A DNA stretch of 64,000 nucleotides from Streptococcus parasanguinis (GCF_018499505.1 NZ_JAHDAC010000004.1:62001-126000); one strand, 5' to 3'; positions 29,248 through 37,819 are shown, numbered from the stretch's first letter. Numbers and translations are program-made. Notes: generated from the letters alone by a model not told the origin.

Positions 29248-30240
29248 ATGGCAATGATAGAAGTGCAACATCTTCGGAAAAATTTTGTGAAGACAGTTAA
29301 GGAGCCGGGGTTAAAGGGAGCCTTGCGCTCCTTTATTCATCCTGAAAAGCAGACCTTTGAAGCGGTCAAGGATTTAACTTTTGAAGTTCCAAAAGGGCAG
29401 ATTTTAGGATTTATCGGGGCAAATGGTGCTGGGAAGTCAACCACCATCAAAATGCTGACAGGAATTTTGAAGCCCACATCTGGCTTTTGTCGGATTAACG
29501 GCAAGATTCCCCAGGATAATCGCCAAGATTATGTCAAGGATATTGGAGTCGTTTTCGGACAACGCACCCAGCTATGGTGGGATTTGGCTTTGCAAGAGAC
29601 TTACACGGTTTTGAAAGAGATCTATGATGTACCGGACTCGCTTTTCCATAAGCGCATGGACTTTTTGAATGAAGTTTTGGATTTGAAGGAATTTATCAAG
29701 GATCCTGTGCGGACTCTTTCACTAGGTCAACGGATGAGGGCGGATATTGCGGCTTCCTTGCTTCACAATCCCAAAGTTCTCTTTTTAGATGAACCGACTA
29801 TTGGTTTGGATGTGTCTGTCAAGGACAACATTCGTCGGGCCATTACCCAGATTAATCAGGAGGAAGAAACAACTATTCTCTTGACTACTCATGATTTGAG
29901 TGATATTGAGCAACTCTGTGATCGGATTTTTATGATTGATAAGGGGCAAGAGATTTTTGATGGAACGGTGAGCCAGCTCAAGGAGACCTTTGGAAAGATG
30001 AAGACTCTCTCCTTTGACCTGACGCCAGGTCAAAATCATCTAGTCTCTCATTATGAGGGTTTGCCTGATATGTCCATTGATAGACAAGGAAATACTCTCA
30101 ATATTGAATTCGATAGTTCCCGCTACCAGTCGGCCGATATTATCAAGCAAACCTTATCTGATTTTGAGGTCCGTGATTTGAAGATGGTAGATACGGATAT
30201 TGAAGATATTATCCGTCGCTTCTATCGAAAGGAGCTCTAA
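29248..30240 (+). CDS. ABC-2 family exporter, ATP-binding subunit
   Basis: 330 residues. Walker A GANGAGKSTTIKML, signature LSLGQRMRADIAASLL (LSxGQ), Walker B VLFLDEPTIGLD and the H-loop LLTTHDLSDIEQL. The N-terminal extension (KNFVKTVKEPGLKGALRSFIHPEKQ) and a C-terminal regulatory tail are typical of the NatA/DrrA-like group that pairs with two ABC-2 permeases of the DUF990-like class. AGGGAGA precedes the ATG. The permease genes follow at once, so one operon. The transported substrate (lipid, antibiotic or polymer) is unknown. Confidence 0.9.
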   Translation: MAMIEVQHLRKNFVKTVKEPGLKGALRSFIHPEKQTFEAVKDLTFEVPKGQILGFIGANGAGKSTTIKMLTGILKPTSGFCRINGKIPQDNRQDYVKDIGVVFGQRTQLWWDLALQETYTVLKEIYDVPDSLFHKRMDFLNEVLDLKEFIKDPVRTLSLGQRMRADIAASLLHNPKVLFLDEPTIGLDVSVKDNIRRAITQINQEEETTILLTTHDLSDIEQLCDRIFMIDKGQEIFDGTVSQLKETFGKMKTLSFDLTPGQNHLVSHYEGLPDMSIDRQGNTLNIEFDSSRYQSADIIKQTLSDFEVRDLKMVDTDIEDIIRRFYRKEL

Positions 30241-30241
30241 G

Positions 30242-31060
30242 ATGGTCAAATTGTGGAGACGTTATAAACCCTTTATCAATGCAGGGATTCAGGAGTTGAT
30301 TAGCTATCGAGTCAACTTTATTCTTTATCGGATTGGCGATGTCATGGGTGCTTTTGTGGCTTTTTATCTATGGAAGGCTGTCTTTGATTCCTCCCAGGAG
30401 CCTTTGATTCAGGGCTTCAGTATGGCGGATATCACCCTCTACATCATCATGAGTTTTGTGACTAATCTTCTGACTAGGTCGGATTCTTCCTTTATGATTG
30501 GTGATGAGGTCAAGGATGGTTCCATTATCATGCGCTTGTTGCGACCAGTGCATTTTGCGGCTTCTTACCTCTTTACGGAGCTTGGTTCCAAGTGGTTGAT
30601 TTTTATCTCTGTTGGACTGCCATTTTTAAGTGTCATTGTTTTGATGAAAATCTTATCTGGGCAAGGGATTGTAGAAGTGCTGGGACTAACTACCCTTTAT
30701 CTTTTTAGCTTAACGCTGGCCTATCTGATTAACTTTTTCTTTAATATCTGCTTTGGATTTTCAGCCTTTGTATTTAAAAATCTTTGGGGTTCCAACCTAC
30801 TTAAGACTTCCATAGTGGCCTTTATGTCTGGGAGTTTGATTCCCTTGGCTTTCTTTCCAAAGGTCATTTCAGATATTCTGTCCTTCTTACCTTTCTCATC
30901 CTTAATTTACACTCCGGTCATGATTATTGTTGGGAAATACGATGCTAGTCAGATTCTTCAAGCACTTTTGCTTCAGCTTTTCTGGCTTATAGTGATGGTG
31001 GGCTTGTCTCAGTTGATTTGGAAACGAGTCCAGTCATTTATCACCATTCAGGGAGGTTAG
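30242..31060 (+). CDS. ABC-2 family exporter, permease subunit 1
   Basis: 272 residues with about six membrane helices. The start is the ATG at 30242, one base after the ATPase stop, with AAGGAG (30229-30234) as ribosome binding site; the upstream open frame overlaps the ATPase gene and is not used. Begins with a basic cytoplasmic stretch (KLWRRYKPFINAGIQELISYR), as in daunorubicin-type permeases. Forms the channel with the next gene product and the ATPase upstream. Confidence 0.85.
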   Translation: MVKLWRRYKPFINAGIQELISYRVNFILYRIGDVMGAFVAFYLWKAVFDSSQEPLIQGFSMADITLYIIMSFVTNLLTRSDSSFMIGDEVKDGSIIMRLLRPVHFAASYLFTELGSKWLIFISVGLPFLSVIVLMKILSGQGIVEVLGLTTLYLFSLTLAYLINFFFNICFGFSAFVFKNLWGSNLLKTSIVAFMSGSLIPLAFFPKVISDILSFLPFSSLIYTPVMIIVGKYDASQILQALLLQLFWLIVMVGLSQLIWKRVQSFITIQGG

Positions 31061-31061
31061 T

Positions 31062-31847
31062 ATGAAAAAATATCAACGCATGCATCTGATTTTTATCAGA
31101 CAGTACATCAAGCAAATCATGGAATACAAGGTAGATTTTGTGGTTGGTGTGTTGGGAGTCTTTCTGACTCAAGGCCTGAACCTCTTGTTTCTCAATGTCA
31201 TCTTTCAACACATTCCCTCCCTAGAAGGTTGGACTTTTCAAGAAATTGCCTTTATCTATGGATTTTCCTTAATTCCAAAGGGACTAGATCATCTCTTTTT
31301 TGACAATCTCTGGGCTTTAGGTCAACGACTAGTTCGAAAAGGGGAGTTTGACAAGTATCTGACTCGTCCTATCAATCCTCTCTTTCACATCCTCGTTGAG
31401 ACCTTTCAGATTGATGCCTTGGGTGAACTTTTGGTCGGTGGAATTTTACTAGCGACAACGGCGACTAGCATTGCTTGGACTCTTCCAAAATTCCTGATTT
31501 TTCTAGTTTGTATTCCTTTTGCGACCTTGATTTATACTTCCTTGAAAATTGCTACAGCCAGCATCGCTTTTTGGACCAAGCAGTCAGGTGCCATGATTTA
31601 CATTTTCTATATGTTTAATGATTTTGCCAAGTATCCTATTTCTATTTACAATTCGCTCCTTCGTTGGTTAATTAGCTTTATTGTACCTTTCGCCTTTACG
31701 GCCTACTATCCTGCCAGCTATTTCTTGCAGGACAAGGATGGACTCTTTAATATTGGTGGTTTGATTCTGATTTCCCTTGTTTTCTTTGTTATTTCCCTCA
31801 AACTTTGGGACAGGGGATTGGATGCCTACGAAAGTGCTGGTTCGTAA
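31062..31847 (+). CDS. ABC-2 family exporter, permease subunit 2
   Basis: 261 residues with about six membrane helices; belongs to the ABC2_membrane_6-like group. KKYQRMHLIFIRQYIKQIMEYKVDF at the start and YGFSLIPKGLDHLFFDNLWALGQRLVRKGEFDKYLTRPINPLFH are typical of these permeases. GGAGG precedes the ATG, one base after the stop of subunit 1. Completes a three-gene exporter operon. No terminator is seen before the GNAT gene, which may be cotranscribed. Confidence 0.85.
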   Translation: MKKYQRMHLIFIRQYIKQIMEYKVDFVVGVLGVFLTQGLNLLFLNVIFQHIPSLEGWTFQEIAFIYGFSLIPKGLDHLFFDNLWALGQRLVRKGEFDKYLTRPINPLFHILVETFQIDALGELLVGGILLATTATSIAWTLPKFLIFLVCIPFATLIYTSLKIATASIAFWTKQSGAMIYIFYMFNDFAKYPISIYNSLLRWLISFIVPFAFTAYYPASYFLQDKDGLFNIGGLILISLVFFVISLKLWDRGLDAYESAGS

Positions 31848-31885
31848 GAGGTAAAGTAAGACTAAAATCAAGAAAGGAACTTATG

Positions 31886-32347
31886 ATGTTTGTAATTAAA
31901 GAAGTCAAGGGTGAAGATCAAAAAATGGCAGTTGTCGCTGAGATTTTAAGGGATTTGCCAGAATGGTTTGGAATACCAGAAAGCACGCAAGCCTACATTG
32001 AAGGAGCTAAGGATTTACGAGTTTGGGCTGCTTATCAAGAAAGTGATGTAGTAGGGTTTATAAGTTTATCATATTCGAGTGAAGATTGTGCTGAAATTGA
32101 CTGTCTAGGCGTGAAAAAATCATTCCAAGGTCAAGGAATTGGAAGGGAATTAATTACGACTATAGAAAGAGAAGCAGTCAAACAAGTGGACTACCTACAG
32201 GTCAAAACAGTCGCAGAAGGTTCAAATAAAGATTATGACCGAACAAATGTCTTTTATCGCAGTCTTGGTTTTAAAAAATTAGAGATTTTTCCGCAACTAT
32301 GGGATCCACAGAATCCATGTCAGATTCTGATTAAAAAGATCAACTAA
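31886..32347 (+). CDS. GNAT family N-acetyltransferase
   Basis: About 153 residues with the GNAT fold: the acetyl-CoA binding motif is in IDCLGVKKSFQGQGIGRELITTIEREA (Q/RxxGxG/A as GQGIGRE), preceded by a beta strand and followed by VFYRSLGFKKLE. It transfers acetyl groups from acetyl-CoA to an amine; the substrate is unknown. AAAGGA at 31873-31878 serves ATG 31886 or the ATG just before it at 31883. Downstream of the ABC operon; tRNA-Thr follows. Confidence 0.85.
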   Translation: MFVIKEVKGEDQKMAVVAEILRDLPEWFGIPESTQAYIEGAKDLRVWAAYQESDVVGFISLSYSSEDCAEIDCLGVKKSFQGQGIGRELITTIEREAVKQVDYLQVKTVAEGSNKDYDRTNVFYRSLGFKKLEIFPQLWDPQNPCQILIKKIN

Positions 32348-32353
32348 AAGTGC

Positions 32354-32381
32354 TTGACATCCGCTATCAGAGTGCTATACT
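32354..32381 (+). promoter_or_regulatory. Promoter of tRNA-Thr
   Basis: TTGACA (32354-32359), 16-bp spacer, TATACT (32376-32381) preceded by TGC. Confidence 0.9.
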
Positions 32382-32393
32382 AAGAAGGTAATC

Positions 32394-32466
32394 GCCGATT
32401 TAGCTCAGTTGGTAGAGCAACGCACTCGTAACGCGTAGGTCACAGGTTCGATCCCTGCAATCGGCA
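32394..32466 (+). tRNA. tRNA-Thr (anticodon CGT)
   Basis: 73 nt. Acceptor GCCGATT/AATCGGC, D-arm GCTCAGTTGGTAGAGC, anticodon loop CTCGTAA (anticodon CGT, reads ACG), T-arm with GGTTCGATCC. The anticodon stem has one A-C mismatch next to the loop. CCA is not encoded. Confidence 0.95.
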
Positions 32467-32483
32467 TAGAAAAAAACTGCTTT

Positions 32484-32543
32484 AAAGGAGCGAGACGACG
32501 AATGATGGTGATCACATATTCGTTCGGTCTCGCTCCTTTTTTT
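32484..32543 (+). terminator. Terminator after tRNA-Thr
   Basis: A 13-bp stem (AAAGGAGCGAGAC with GTCTCGCTCCTTT), a long loop with ACGAA/TTCGT pairing, then T-run. Confidence 0.92.
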
Positions 32544-32663
32544 GACCGCATAGGCGCCATTTTTGACCATTTAGTCAAAAGTTCTTGTCGCCGTCGGGGC
32601 TCTCTGTTATCATAGAATCATCAAAGGAAGAAATACTTCCGAATAATCAAAACGAGGTATATG

Positions 32664-32978
32664 ATGATTAAAAAATTACTTGGACTTGCATTGATTCTTG
32701 CTGCTCTTGCGGTTGCCACAATGGGAATGGTTGGCTTTCCAAAGATCGATGTGAATATCTGGCCCCTATTTCCTGTTCTCTTATTTGCATTCTTTACACT
32801 TGAAAATCTCTTGAAAAAAGATTACAAGGCAAGTGTTATCTGCGCCTTGATCGCCTTTATGGTTGCAAATGCGATTTACGATGTCCTGCCGGTTTCAAAT
32901 GGTCTGGTCATCACAGCAGGTGTGCTCGCTTGCGTGGGTCTTAGTTTTCTTTTACCGGACAAGGAAAGCAATAAATAA
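32664..32978 (+). CDS. Small membrane protein, LiaF transmembrane-region type
   Basis: 104 residues with about four membrane helices. Closely resembles the membrane half of the protein at 33730-34425 (both share a K-I/W-D-I-N/S-I-W element and LPVSN followed by VI), but lacks that protein's soluble C-terminal domain. It may sequester or modulate the LytTR regulator encoded just downstream; this is inference from neighbourhood. ATG 32664 fits GAGG (32654-32657) better than ATG 32661. An inverted copy of the 176-bp element separates it from the LytTR gene. Confidence 0.75.
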   Translation: MIKKLLGLALILAALAVATMGMVGFPKIDVNIWPLFPVLLFAFFTLENLLKKDYKASVICALIAFMVANAIYDVLPVSNGLVITAGVLACVGLSFLLPDKESNK

Positions 32979-32983
32979 AGAAA

Positions 32984-33165
32984 GGAGGCTGGGACAAAGG
33001 TCCTAGCCTCTCAATTATTTTTGGATTGTCGAGCAAGACGCAGTGGTTGAGTGGGCTCTACTACGCTGATTTCATCAGCTTTTACAGCCCTACTCAACTG
33101 TGCGGAGGTGGGACGACGAAATCGAATTCTAACGAATTACCGATTTCTGTCCCACTCTCTTTTTT
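32984..33165 (-). repeat. Dispersed ~176-bp element, copy F (-)
   Basis: Inverted like C and D. The first hairpin has GACAAAGGTCC in place of GACAAAAGTCC. Ends on the + strand with CTGTCCCACTCTC and a T-run. Confidence 0.92.
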
Positions 33166-33219
33166 ACATCTCAAAAACTACCTCTTGATGGGGAAAACAT
33201 GCCACTTACTGAAAAGCCC

Positions 33220-33247
33220 TTGTTTTGTTTTCAACAGCTGTTATAAT
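33220..33247 (+). promoter_or_regulatory. Promoter of the LytTR/LiaF-like pair
   Basis: TTGTTT (33220-33225), 16-bp spacer, TATAAT (33242-33247). Confidence 0.75.
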
Positions 33248-33278
33248 GGTACTATCAAAACGTTGGGAAAGGAGTTTT

Positions 33279-33725
33279 ATGAAAGTTAGAATCGAATTGG
33301 ATCCATCAATGGATGAGCCTGAGATCTTGATTCGAGCTCCGCGCTTGACCCCGGAGTTGACCCAGCTGCAAGAGAGAATCTTAGAACAAAAAGTCGCTCC
33401 TTTGGCCTTCTACAAGGATCGAAGTGAGTATTTTCTGGATGTGGCATCGATCCTCTTTTTTGAGACGGACGGGGAGAAGATTTTTGGACACACCAAGGAC
33501 GAGGCCTATGAGGTCAAGCAGAAGCTCTATGAGTTGGAGGAGCTGCTTCCCATCGCCTTTTGTCGGATTTCCAAATCCACTATTGTCAACGCCAAGCAGA
33601 TCTACTCTCTGGAAAAGTCTTTTTTAGGGACCAGCATGGTCAATTTCTACCAGACCCATAAGCAGGTTCACGTATCCAGACGCTACTATCAACTCTTAAA
33701 AGAACGACTAAATGAAATGAGGTAA
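33279..33725 (+). CDS. LytTR family DNA-binding protein (single domain)
   Basis: 148 residues. The C-terminal 100 residues form a LytTR domain: VASILFFETDGEKIFGHT, then FCRISKSTIVNAKQIYSLEKSFLGT and VHVSRRYYQLLKERL. There is no receiver domain, so it is not a standard response regulator. In streptococci such proteins pair with a membrane protein that inhibits them (LytTR regulatory systems such as HdrRM and BrsRM of S. mutans). The membrane partner here would be the LiaF-like protein starting 4 bases downstream. GGGAAAGGAG precedes the ATG. Confidence 0.88.
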   Translation: MKVRIELDPSMDEPEILIRAPRLTPELTQLQERILEQKVAPLAFYKDRSEYFLDVASILFFETDGEKIFGHTKDEAYEVKQKLYELEELLPIAFCRISKSTIVNAKQIYSLEKSFLGTSMVNFYQTHKQVHVSRRYYQLLKERLNEMR

Positions 33726-33729
33726 TATC

Positions 33730-34425
33730 ATGAGAAAAAAATTAATTGGAGTATTCTTAATCCTTTTAGCAGCCTTAATCCTCTTACAAGGCTATTTTGT
33801 AAAATGGGACATCAGCATCTGGACCTTGGCTTGGGTTACCTTGCTTGCCGTCCTGTCCCTCTCTAGTTTCTTAAAACGTCATTTTGGATGGGGCTTCATC
33901 TATGGACTTTTAGCTCTCTTTTGTCTCAATGGTCAATACCATTTCCTCCCAGTTTCAAATTCAGTTGTCATCCTTTCCTCAATTCTCGCTGTGATTGGGC
34001 TCAATATTTTGTTTAAACCCTCTAAGAAAACAAAAGCCCGCCTAGCTTCCTATTCTGATGGATCCATGAATAAGTCGGATGGCAATGACATCGATGTCAC
34101 TTTTTCAACAGTGACAAAATATCTCAATGACCAACACTTTACACGCGGAAGTGCAGATGTAAGTATGGGAGAAGCTTCGGTTTATTTTGACAATTGCCGG
34201 ATTGAGGGTCCTTCTGCTCAGTTTGTTGTTGATGTTTCCCTTGGGAGTCTGAGCCTCTATGTACCAAGCGATTGGCGCGTCCATGTAAATGTGGATAATT
34301 CCCTCTCAGCGATCCAACATCAGGAAAATCCAAGTGCTCTGACAAGCAAGGATTTCTACATTACGGGCGATGTTTCCTTAGGAAATCTGGAAATTATCTA
34401 TGTCGGAGCGAATTCGTTTTCTTAA
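33730..34425 (+). CDS. LiaF-like membrane protein with C-terminal DUF2154-type domain
   Basis: 231 residues. Four membrane helices in the first 100 residues (KLIGVFLILLAALILLQGYF ... LPVSNSVVILSSILAVIGLN), then a soluble beta-rich domain with DVTFSTVTKYLNDQHFTRGSADVSMGEASVYFDN and SLGNLEIIY, as in LiaF/VraT-like proteins. LiaF inhibits the LiaRS envelope-stress system, but LiaRS is not next to this gene; a LytTR gene is. It probably acts as the membrane partner of that regulator. GAGGTAATATC precedes the ATG. Confidence 0.83.
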   Translation: MRKKLIGVFLILLAALILLQGYFVKWDISIWTLAWVTLLAVLSLSSFLKRHFGWGFIYGLLALFCLNGQYHFLPVSNSVVILSSILAVIGLNILFKPSKKTKARLASYSDGSMNKSDGNDIDVTFSTVTKYLNDQHFTRGSADVSMGEASVYFDNCRIEGPSAQFVVDVSLGSLSLYVPSDWRVHVNVDNSLSAIQHQENPSALTSKDFYITGDVSLGNLEIIYVGANSFS

Positions 34426-34454
34426 GTCGGAAATGAAAAACTTTGGCCAAAAGC

Positions 34455-34483
34455 TTGCCAAGAGAGATTTTTTTTGGTAATAT
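34455..34483 (+). promoter_or_regulatory. Promoter of rpmB
   Basis: TTGCCA (34455-34460), 17-bp spacer, TAATAT (34478-34483) preceded by TGG. The leader contains the palindrome GTGCTAGCAC. Confidence 0.8.
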
Positions 34484-34543
34484 AGTACGGTATGTGGTGC
34501 TAGCACATCCGTTATATTAGATCTAATAGGAGGAAACACAGAA

Positions 34544-34732
34544 ATGGCTAAAGTATGTTATTTCACAGGTCGTAAGACTGTATCAGGTAACAACCGTTCA
34601 CACGCTATGAACCAAACAAAACGTGCCGTAAAACCAAACCTTCAAAAAGTAACTGTCCTTATCGATGGTAAACCTAAAAAAGTTTGGGCTTCAGCTCGTG
34701 CATTGAAATCTGGTAAAGTAGAACGCGTTTAA
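34544..34732 (+). CDS. rpmB: 50S ribosomal protein L28
   Basis: 62 residues, full length. [27 protein letters not shown] is the L28 signature, and the C-terminal half ([25 protein letters not shown]) matches. Binds 23S rRNA near the E site. GGAGG precedes the ATG. Monocistronic with its own promoter and terminator; a strong codon bias fits a ribosomal protein. Confidence 0.98.
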   Translation: MAKVCYFTGRKTVSGNNRSHAMNQTKRAVKPNLQKVTVLIDGKPKKVWASARALKSGKVERV

Positions 34733-34742
34733 TAAAGAATAT

Positions 34743-34770
34743 AGAACCTCATAGAGGTTCTTTTCTTTTT
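34743..34770 (+). terminator. Terminator after rpmB
   Basis: AGAACCTC, loop ATA, GAGGTTCT, then a T-rich run. Confidence 0.9.
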
Positions 34771-34835
34771 CTCTAGAGACAGCTGTCACAGCGGGAGAAG
34801 AATAATCCCTACCCTTTTACAGCTGATCTCTTTTA

Positions 34836-34844
34836 TGGTAAAAT
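34836..34844 (+). promoter_or_regulatory. Extended -10 promoter of the Asp23-fakA operon
   Basis: TGGTAAAAT at 34836-34844, 30 bases before the ATG. Confidence 0.65.
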
Positions 34845-34874
34845 AGAATATAAAATACTTTTGAGGTAGAAATT

Positions 34875-35240
34875 ATGACAGTAAAAATCAATACAAAGGA
34901 CGGTCAAATTGAATTGACTGATGAGGTTATCGCAACTGTTGTAGGCGGTGCCGCTACTGAGATCTTCGGTGTGGTTGGAATGGCCAGCAAAAATGCGATC
35001 AAAGATAATTTCCAAGCCCTCCTAGGGAAAGAAAACTTCTCTAAAGGTGTTGTTGTCAAAACAACGGAAGCAGGAACTATCGCAGTTGATGTTTACACTG
35101 TTTTGAGCTATGGAACAAAGATTAGCGAAGTCTCAAAAAATATTCAAGAACGTGTGAAATTTAGTTTGGAAAATCAACTTGGAATCACTACGGATACTGT
35201 GAATGTCTATATTCAAAATATCAAGATTGTGGGAGAATAA
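34875..35240 (+). CDS. Asp23/Gls24 family envelope stress protein (YloU-like)
   Basis: 121 residues with the Asp23 (DUF322) fold: MTVKINTKDGQIELTDEVIATVVGGAATEIFGVVGMASKNAI, then GTIAVDVYTVLSYGTKISEVSKNIQERVKFSLENQLG and VNVYIQNI. Members are linked to alkaline and envelope stress. It directly precedes fakA (2-base gap), as in most Firmicutes, where the pair is conserved. The function of this paralogue beside fakA is unknown; it may affect fatty-acid kinase. Confidence 0.92.
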   Translation: MTVKINTKDGQIELTDEVIATVVGGAATEIFGVVGMASKNAIKDNFQALLGKENFSKGVVVKTTEAGTIAVDVYTVLSYGTKISEVSKNIQERVKFSLENQLGITTDTVNVYIQNIKIVGE

Positions 35241-35242
35241 TC

Positions 35243-36907
35243 GTGGCTAATATTACTACAAGTTTATTTCAAGAAATGGTTCAAGCGGGGGCTACGCGCT
35301 TAAATAAACAAGCGGAATATGTAAACTCTTTGAACGTCTTTCCTGTGCCAGATGGGGACACAGGAACCAATATGGGAATGACCATCGAAAATGGGGCCAA
35401 AGAAGTATCTGACCGTTCTGCTTCAACTGTCGGAGAAGCAGCAGGGATCTTCGCTAAAGGTCTCTTGATGGGTGCGCGTGGGAACTCAGGAGTTATCACT
35501 TCTCAATTGTTCCGCGGATTTTCTCAAAGTGTCAAAGACAAAGAAGAATTGGATGGAGCAGCACTTGCAGCAGCCTTCCAATCTGGGGTAGAAGTTGCTT
35601 ATAAAGCCGTTATGAAGCCAGTTGAAGGAACCATTTTGACGGTTTCTCGTGGGGCAGCTATCGGGGCCAAGAAAAAAGCAGAATCTACTAATGATGCAGT
35701 AGAAGTCATGCGTGCCGCTCTTGAAGGAGCAAAAACTGCTCTTGCGAAGACACCAGATATGTTGCCAGTCTTGAAAGAAGTTGGCGTGGTAGACTCTGGT
35801 GGTCAAGGTTTGGTCTTCATCTATGAAGGATTCTTGTCAGCCTTGACAGGTGAATTCATCGCTTCTGAAGAGTTCCAAGCAACGCCTGCAACCATGTCAG
35901 AAATGATTAATGCAGAACACCACAAGTCAGTCGCTGGCCATGTGGCTACTGAAGACATCAAGTTTGGTTACTGTACAGAAATCATGGTCGCTTTGAAACA
36001 AGGTCCAACCTATGTCAAAGACTTCGATTACGATGAATTCCGTAACTATTTGAATAACCTTGGGGATTCCCTATTGGTGGTGAATGACGATGAGATTGTC
36101 AAAGTTCACGTCCATACAGAAGATCCAGGTCTTGTCATGCAAGAAGGTCTTAAGTACGGAAGCTTGGTCAAGGTCAAAGTCGACAACATGCGCAACCAAC
36201 ACGAAGCGCAAGTTGAAAAAGAAGAACGTCAAGCCAAACCAGTTGAAGAAAAAGAATATGCCATCATCGCAGTAGTTGCTGGTGATGGATTGGCTGATAT
36301 CTTTAAAGCGCAAGGAGTTGATTACATCATCTCTGGTGGTCAAACCATGAACCCATCAACAGAAGACTTTGTCAAAGCAGTTGAAGAGTTGAATGCGCGC
36401 AACATCATTATCTTGCCGAACAACAAAAATATCTTGATGGCTGCTCAATCTGCAGCAGAAGTGATTGATCAACCTGCAGCAGTTGTTGAGACCAAGACCA
36501 TCCCTCAAGGATTGACTAGTCTTCTTGCCTTTGATGAAAGCAAGTCGATCGAAGAAAACTACGAACGCATGAGCGCTTCATTGGGCGATGTTGTGTCTGG
36601 TAGTGTGACAACAGCGGTTCGCGATACCACTATTGATGGGCTTGAAATCCATGAAAATGATAATCTTGGAATGGTCGATGGTAAAATCGTTGTTTCAAAT
36701 CCAGATATGATGGAAACCTTGGAAGAAACATTCGCTCATATGTTGGATGAAGACAGTGAAATTGTGACCATCTATGTTGGTGAAGACGGTAGTGAGGAGT
36801 TGGCAAATGAATTGGCCCAAGCCCTTGCTGAGAAGTATGAGGATGTAGAAGTGGAAATCCACCAAGGTGGCCAACCAGTCTACCCATACTTGTTTAGTGT
36901 AGAATAA
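35243..36907 (+). CDS. fakA: Fatty acid kinase catalytic subunit FakA (DAK2 domain, YloV)
   Basis: 554 residues. The N-terminal DhaL-type ATP-binding domain shows NSLNVFPVPDGDTGTNM, with Asp residues that bind Mg-ATP, then GARGNSGVITSQLFRGF and GTILTVSRGA. A middle domain and a C-terminal DegV/EDD-like domain (IIAVVAGDGLADIFKAQGVDYIISGGQTMNPSTEDFVKAVE) follow. FakA phosphorylates exogenous fatty acids carried by FakB proteins, feeding phospholipid synthesis. The start is a GTG-preceded ATG: GGAGAA precedes the frame's ATG at 35243. Cotranscribed with the Asp23 protein. Confidence 0.95.
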   Translation: MANITTSLFQEMVQAGATRLNKQAEYVNSLNVFPVPDGDTGTNMGMTIENGAKEVSDRSASTVGEAAGIFAKGLLMGARGNSGVITSQLFRGFSQSVKDKEELDGAALAAAFQSGVEVAYKAVMKPVEGTILTVSRGAAIGAKKKAESTNDAVEVMRAALEGAKTALAKTPDMLPVLKEVGVVDSGGQGLVFIYEGFLSALTGEFIASEEFQATPATMSEMINAEHHKSVAGHVATEDIKFGYCTEIMVALKQGPTYVKDFDYDEFRNYLNNLGDSLLVVNDDEIVKVHVHTEDPGLVMQEGLKYGSLVKVKVDNMRNQHEAQVEKEERQAKPVEEKEYAIIAVVAGDGLADIFKAQGVDYIISGGQTMNPSTEDFVKAVEELNARNIIILPNNKNILMAAQSAAEVIDQPAAVVETKTIPQGLTSLLAFDESKSIEENYERMSASLGDVVSGSVTTAVRDTTIDGLEIHENDNLGMVDGKIVVSNPDMMETLEETFAHMLDEDSEIVTIYVGEDGSEELANELAQALAEKYEDVEVEIHQGGQPVYPYLFSVE

Positions 36908-36913
36908 TTGAAC

Positions 36914-36941
36914 AGAAGGTTCCTTTCGGAACCTTTTTTTG
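36914..36941 (+). terminator. Terminator after fakA
   Basis: AAGGTTCC, loop TTTC, GGAACCTT, then a long T-run. Confidence 0.93.
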
Positions 36942-37151
36942 TATATAGATAAACGAGGAGATTCCCTATGAAATCAGCGTGATTCAGAGGGATTGAGACT
37001 GAAGTGAACCCTCCACTGAGGCTTTATTCGTGAGAAAAAGGAGTTTCTGCAAAAAGTCTCACATTCATCAGATTTTTATTCAAATTGAAGAGCTTGAAAA
37101 GAGGGGGAAATGGTTTGAGCAGTGGAGTTTTTAGACAAGAAAGACGCGATA

Positions 37152-37160
37152 TGTTATACT
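37152..37160 (+). promoter_or_regulatory. Extended -10 promoter of the lipoprotein gene
   Basis: TGTTATACT at 37152-37160, 31 bases before the ATG. Confidence 0.65.
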
Positions 37161-37191
37161 GGTATCAGTATGTGAAAGGAGAGTTATAAAA

Positions 37192-37746
37192 ATGAAGAAA
37201 TTTTTTGTAACCCTTGGGCTAGCCGTTTTGGTATTGACTGGTTGTTCGCAATCCCAAACAAAGAAAACTACAACCGCTAGCTCATCTAGCAGTTCCTCTG
37301 TTAAAAAAGAAGTAAAAAATGAAGAAAAAACCATAACCTTAGTAGGAGATATCAATGGAACAAAACACCGGGATATCATCAAGTCTAAGGGAGATAAGGT
37401 TGAAAACCTTCGCATCGAAGTGACGGCCGATCTGCCCCAACAACTTGGGACTATCGCAGCAGAAAAGTCACCTGAAGAACTCACAGCAGCCATTCAAGCT
37501 TTGCTGGAGCAAAATGAAGACTATAAGAAGCTAAAAACCGTTCCCGGTTTTAGTTTGGAATACACAGTCACACCAGAAAAGAAATTGCTCTCAACTAGTG
37601 TGATTGACATCAACCAAATTGATGCCAAATCTTTAGAAGAAATTTCTTACTTCAAAGACGCCGGTCTCAATGATTTGAAAAACATGAAGGCAGATGCCTT
37701 GGTGAAGGCCTTGAAATTGCATGGCATGAAAGAAGAAGGTCAGTAA
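37192..37746 (+). CDS. Lipoprotein of the DUF1307/YehR-like family
   Basis: 184 residues. Signal peptide MKKFFVTLGLAVLVLTGC with lipobox LTGC, so Cys18 would be lipidated after cleavage by signal peptidase II. A Ser/Thr-rich linker follows, then a domain with ITLVGDINGTKHRDIIKSKGDKV and YKKLKTVPGFSLEYTVTPEKKL, which resembles the YehR/DUF1307 lipoproteins. Function unknown. GGAGAG precedes the ATG. Single gene with a terminator. Confidence 0.82.
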   Translation: MKKFFVTLGLAVLVLTGCSQSQTKKTTTASSSSSSSVKKEVKNEEKTITLVGDINGTKHRDIIKSKGDKVENLRIEVTADLPQQLGTIAAEKSPEELTAAIQALLEQNEDYKKLKTVPGFSLEYTVTPEKKLLSTSVIDINQIDAKSLEEISYFKDAGLNDLKNMKADALVKALKLHGMKEEGQ

Positions 37747-37757
37747 GAAGAATAGAA

Positions 37758-37787
37758 AAAGTCGAGTGAAGTCACTTGGCTTTTTTT
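37758..37787 (+). terminator. Terminator after the lipoprotein gene
   Basis: AAGTCGAGTG pairs with CACTTGGCTT (G-T pairs), then seven T. Confidence 0.85.
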
Positions 37788-37793
37788 AGTGAC

Positions 37794-37819
37794 TTTTGTC
37801 ATGTGAGCGAGTGACAAAA
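37794..37819 (+). promoter_or_regulatory. Inverted repeat upstream of the ABC/two-component operon
   Basis: TTTTGTCA-N10-TGACAAAA, exact 8-bp arms, about 30 bases upstream of a TATAAT (37848-37853) that precedes the operon. A candidate binding site for the operon's response regulator, by position only. Confidence 0.5.
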
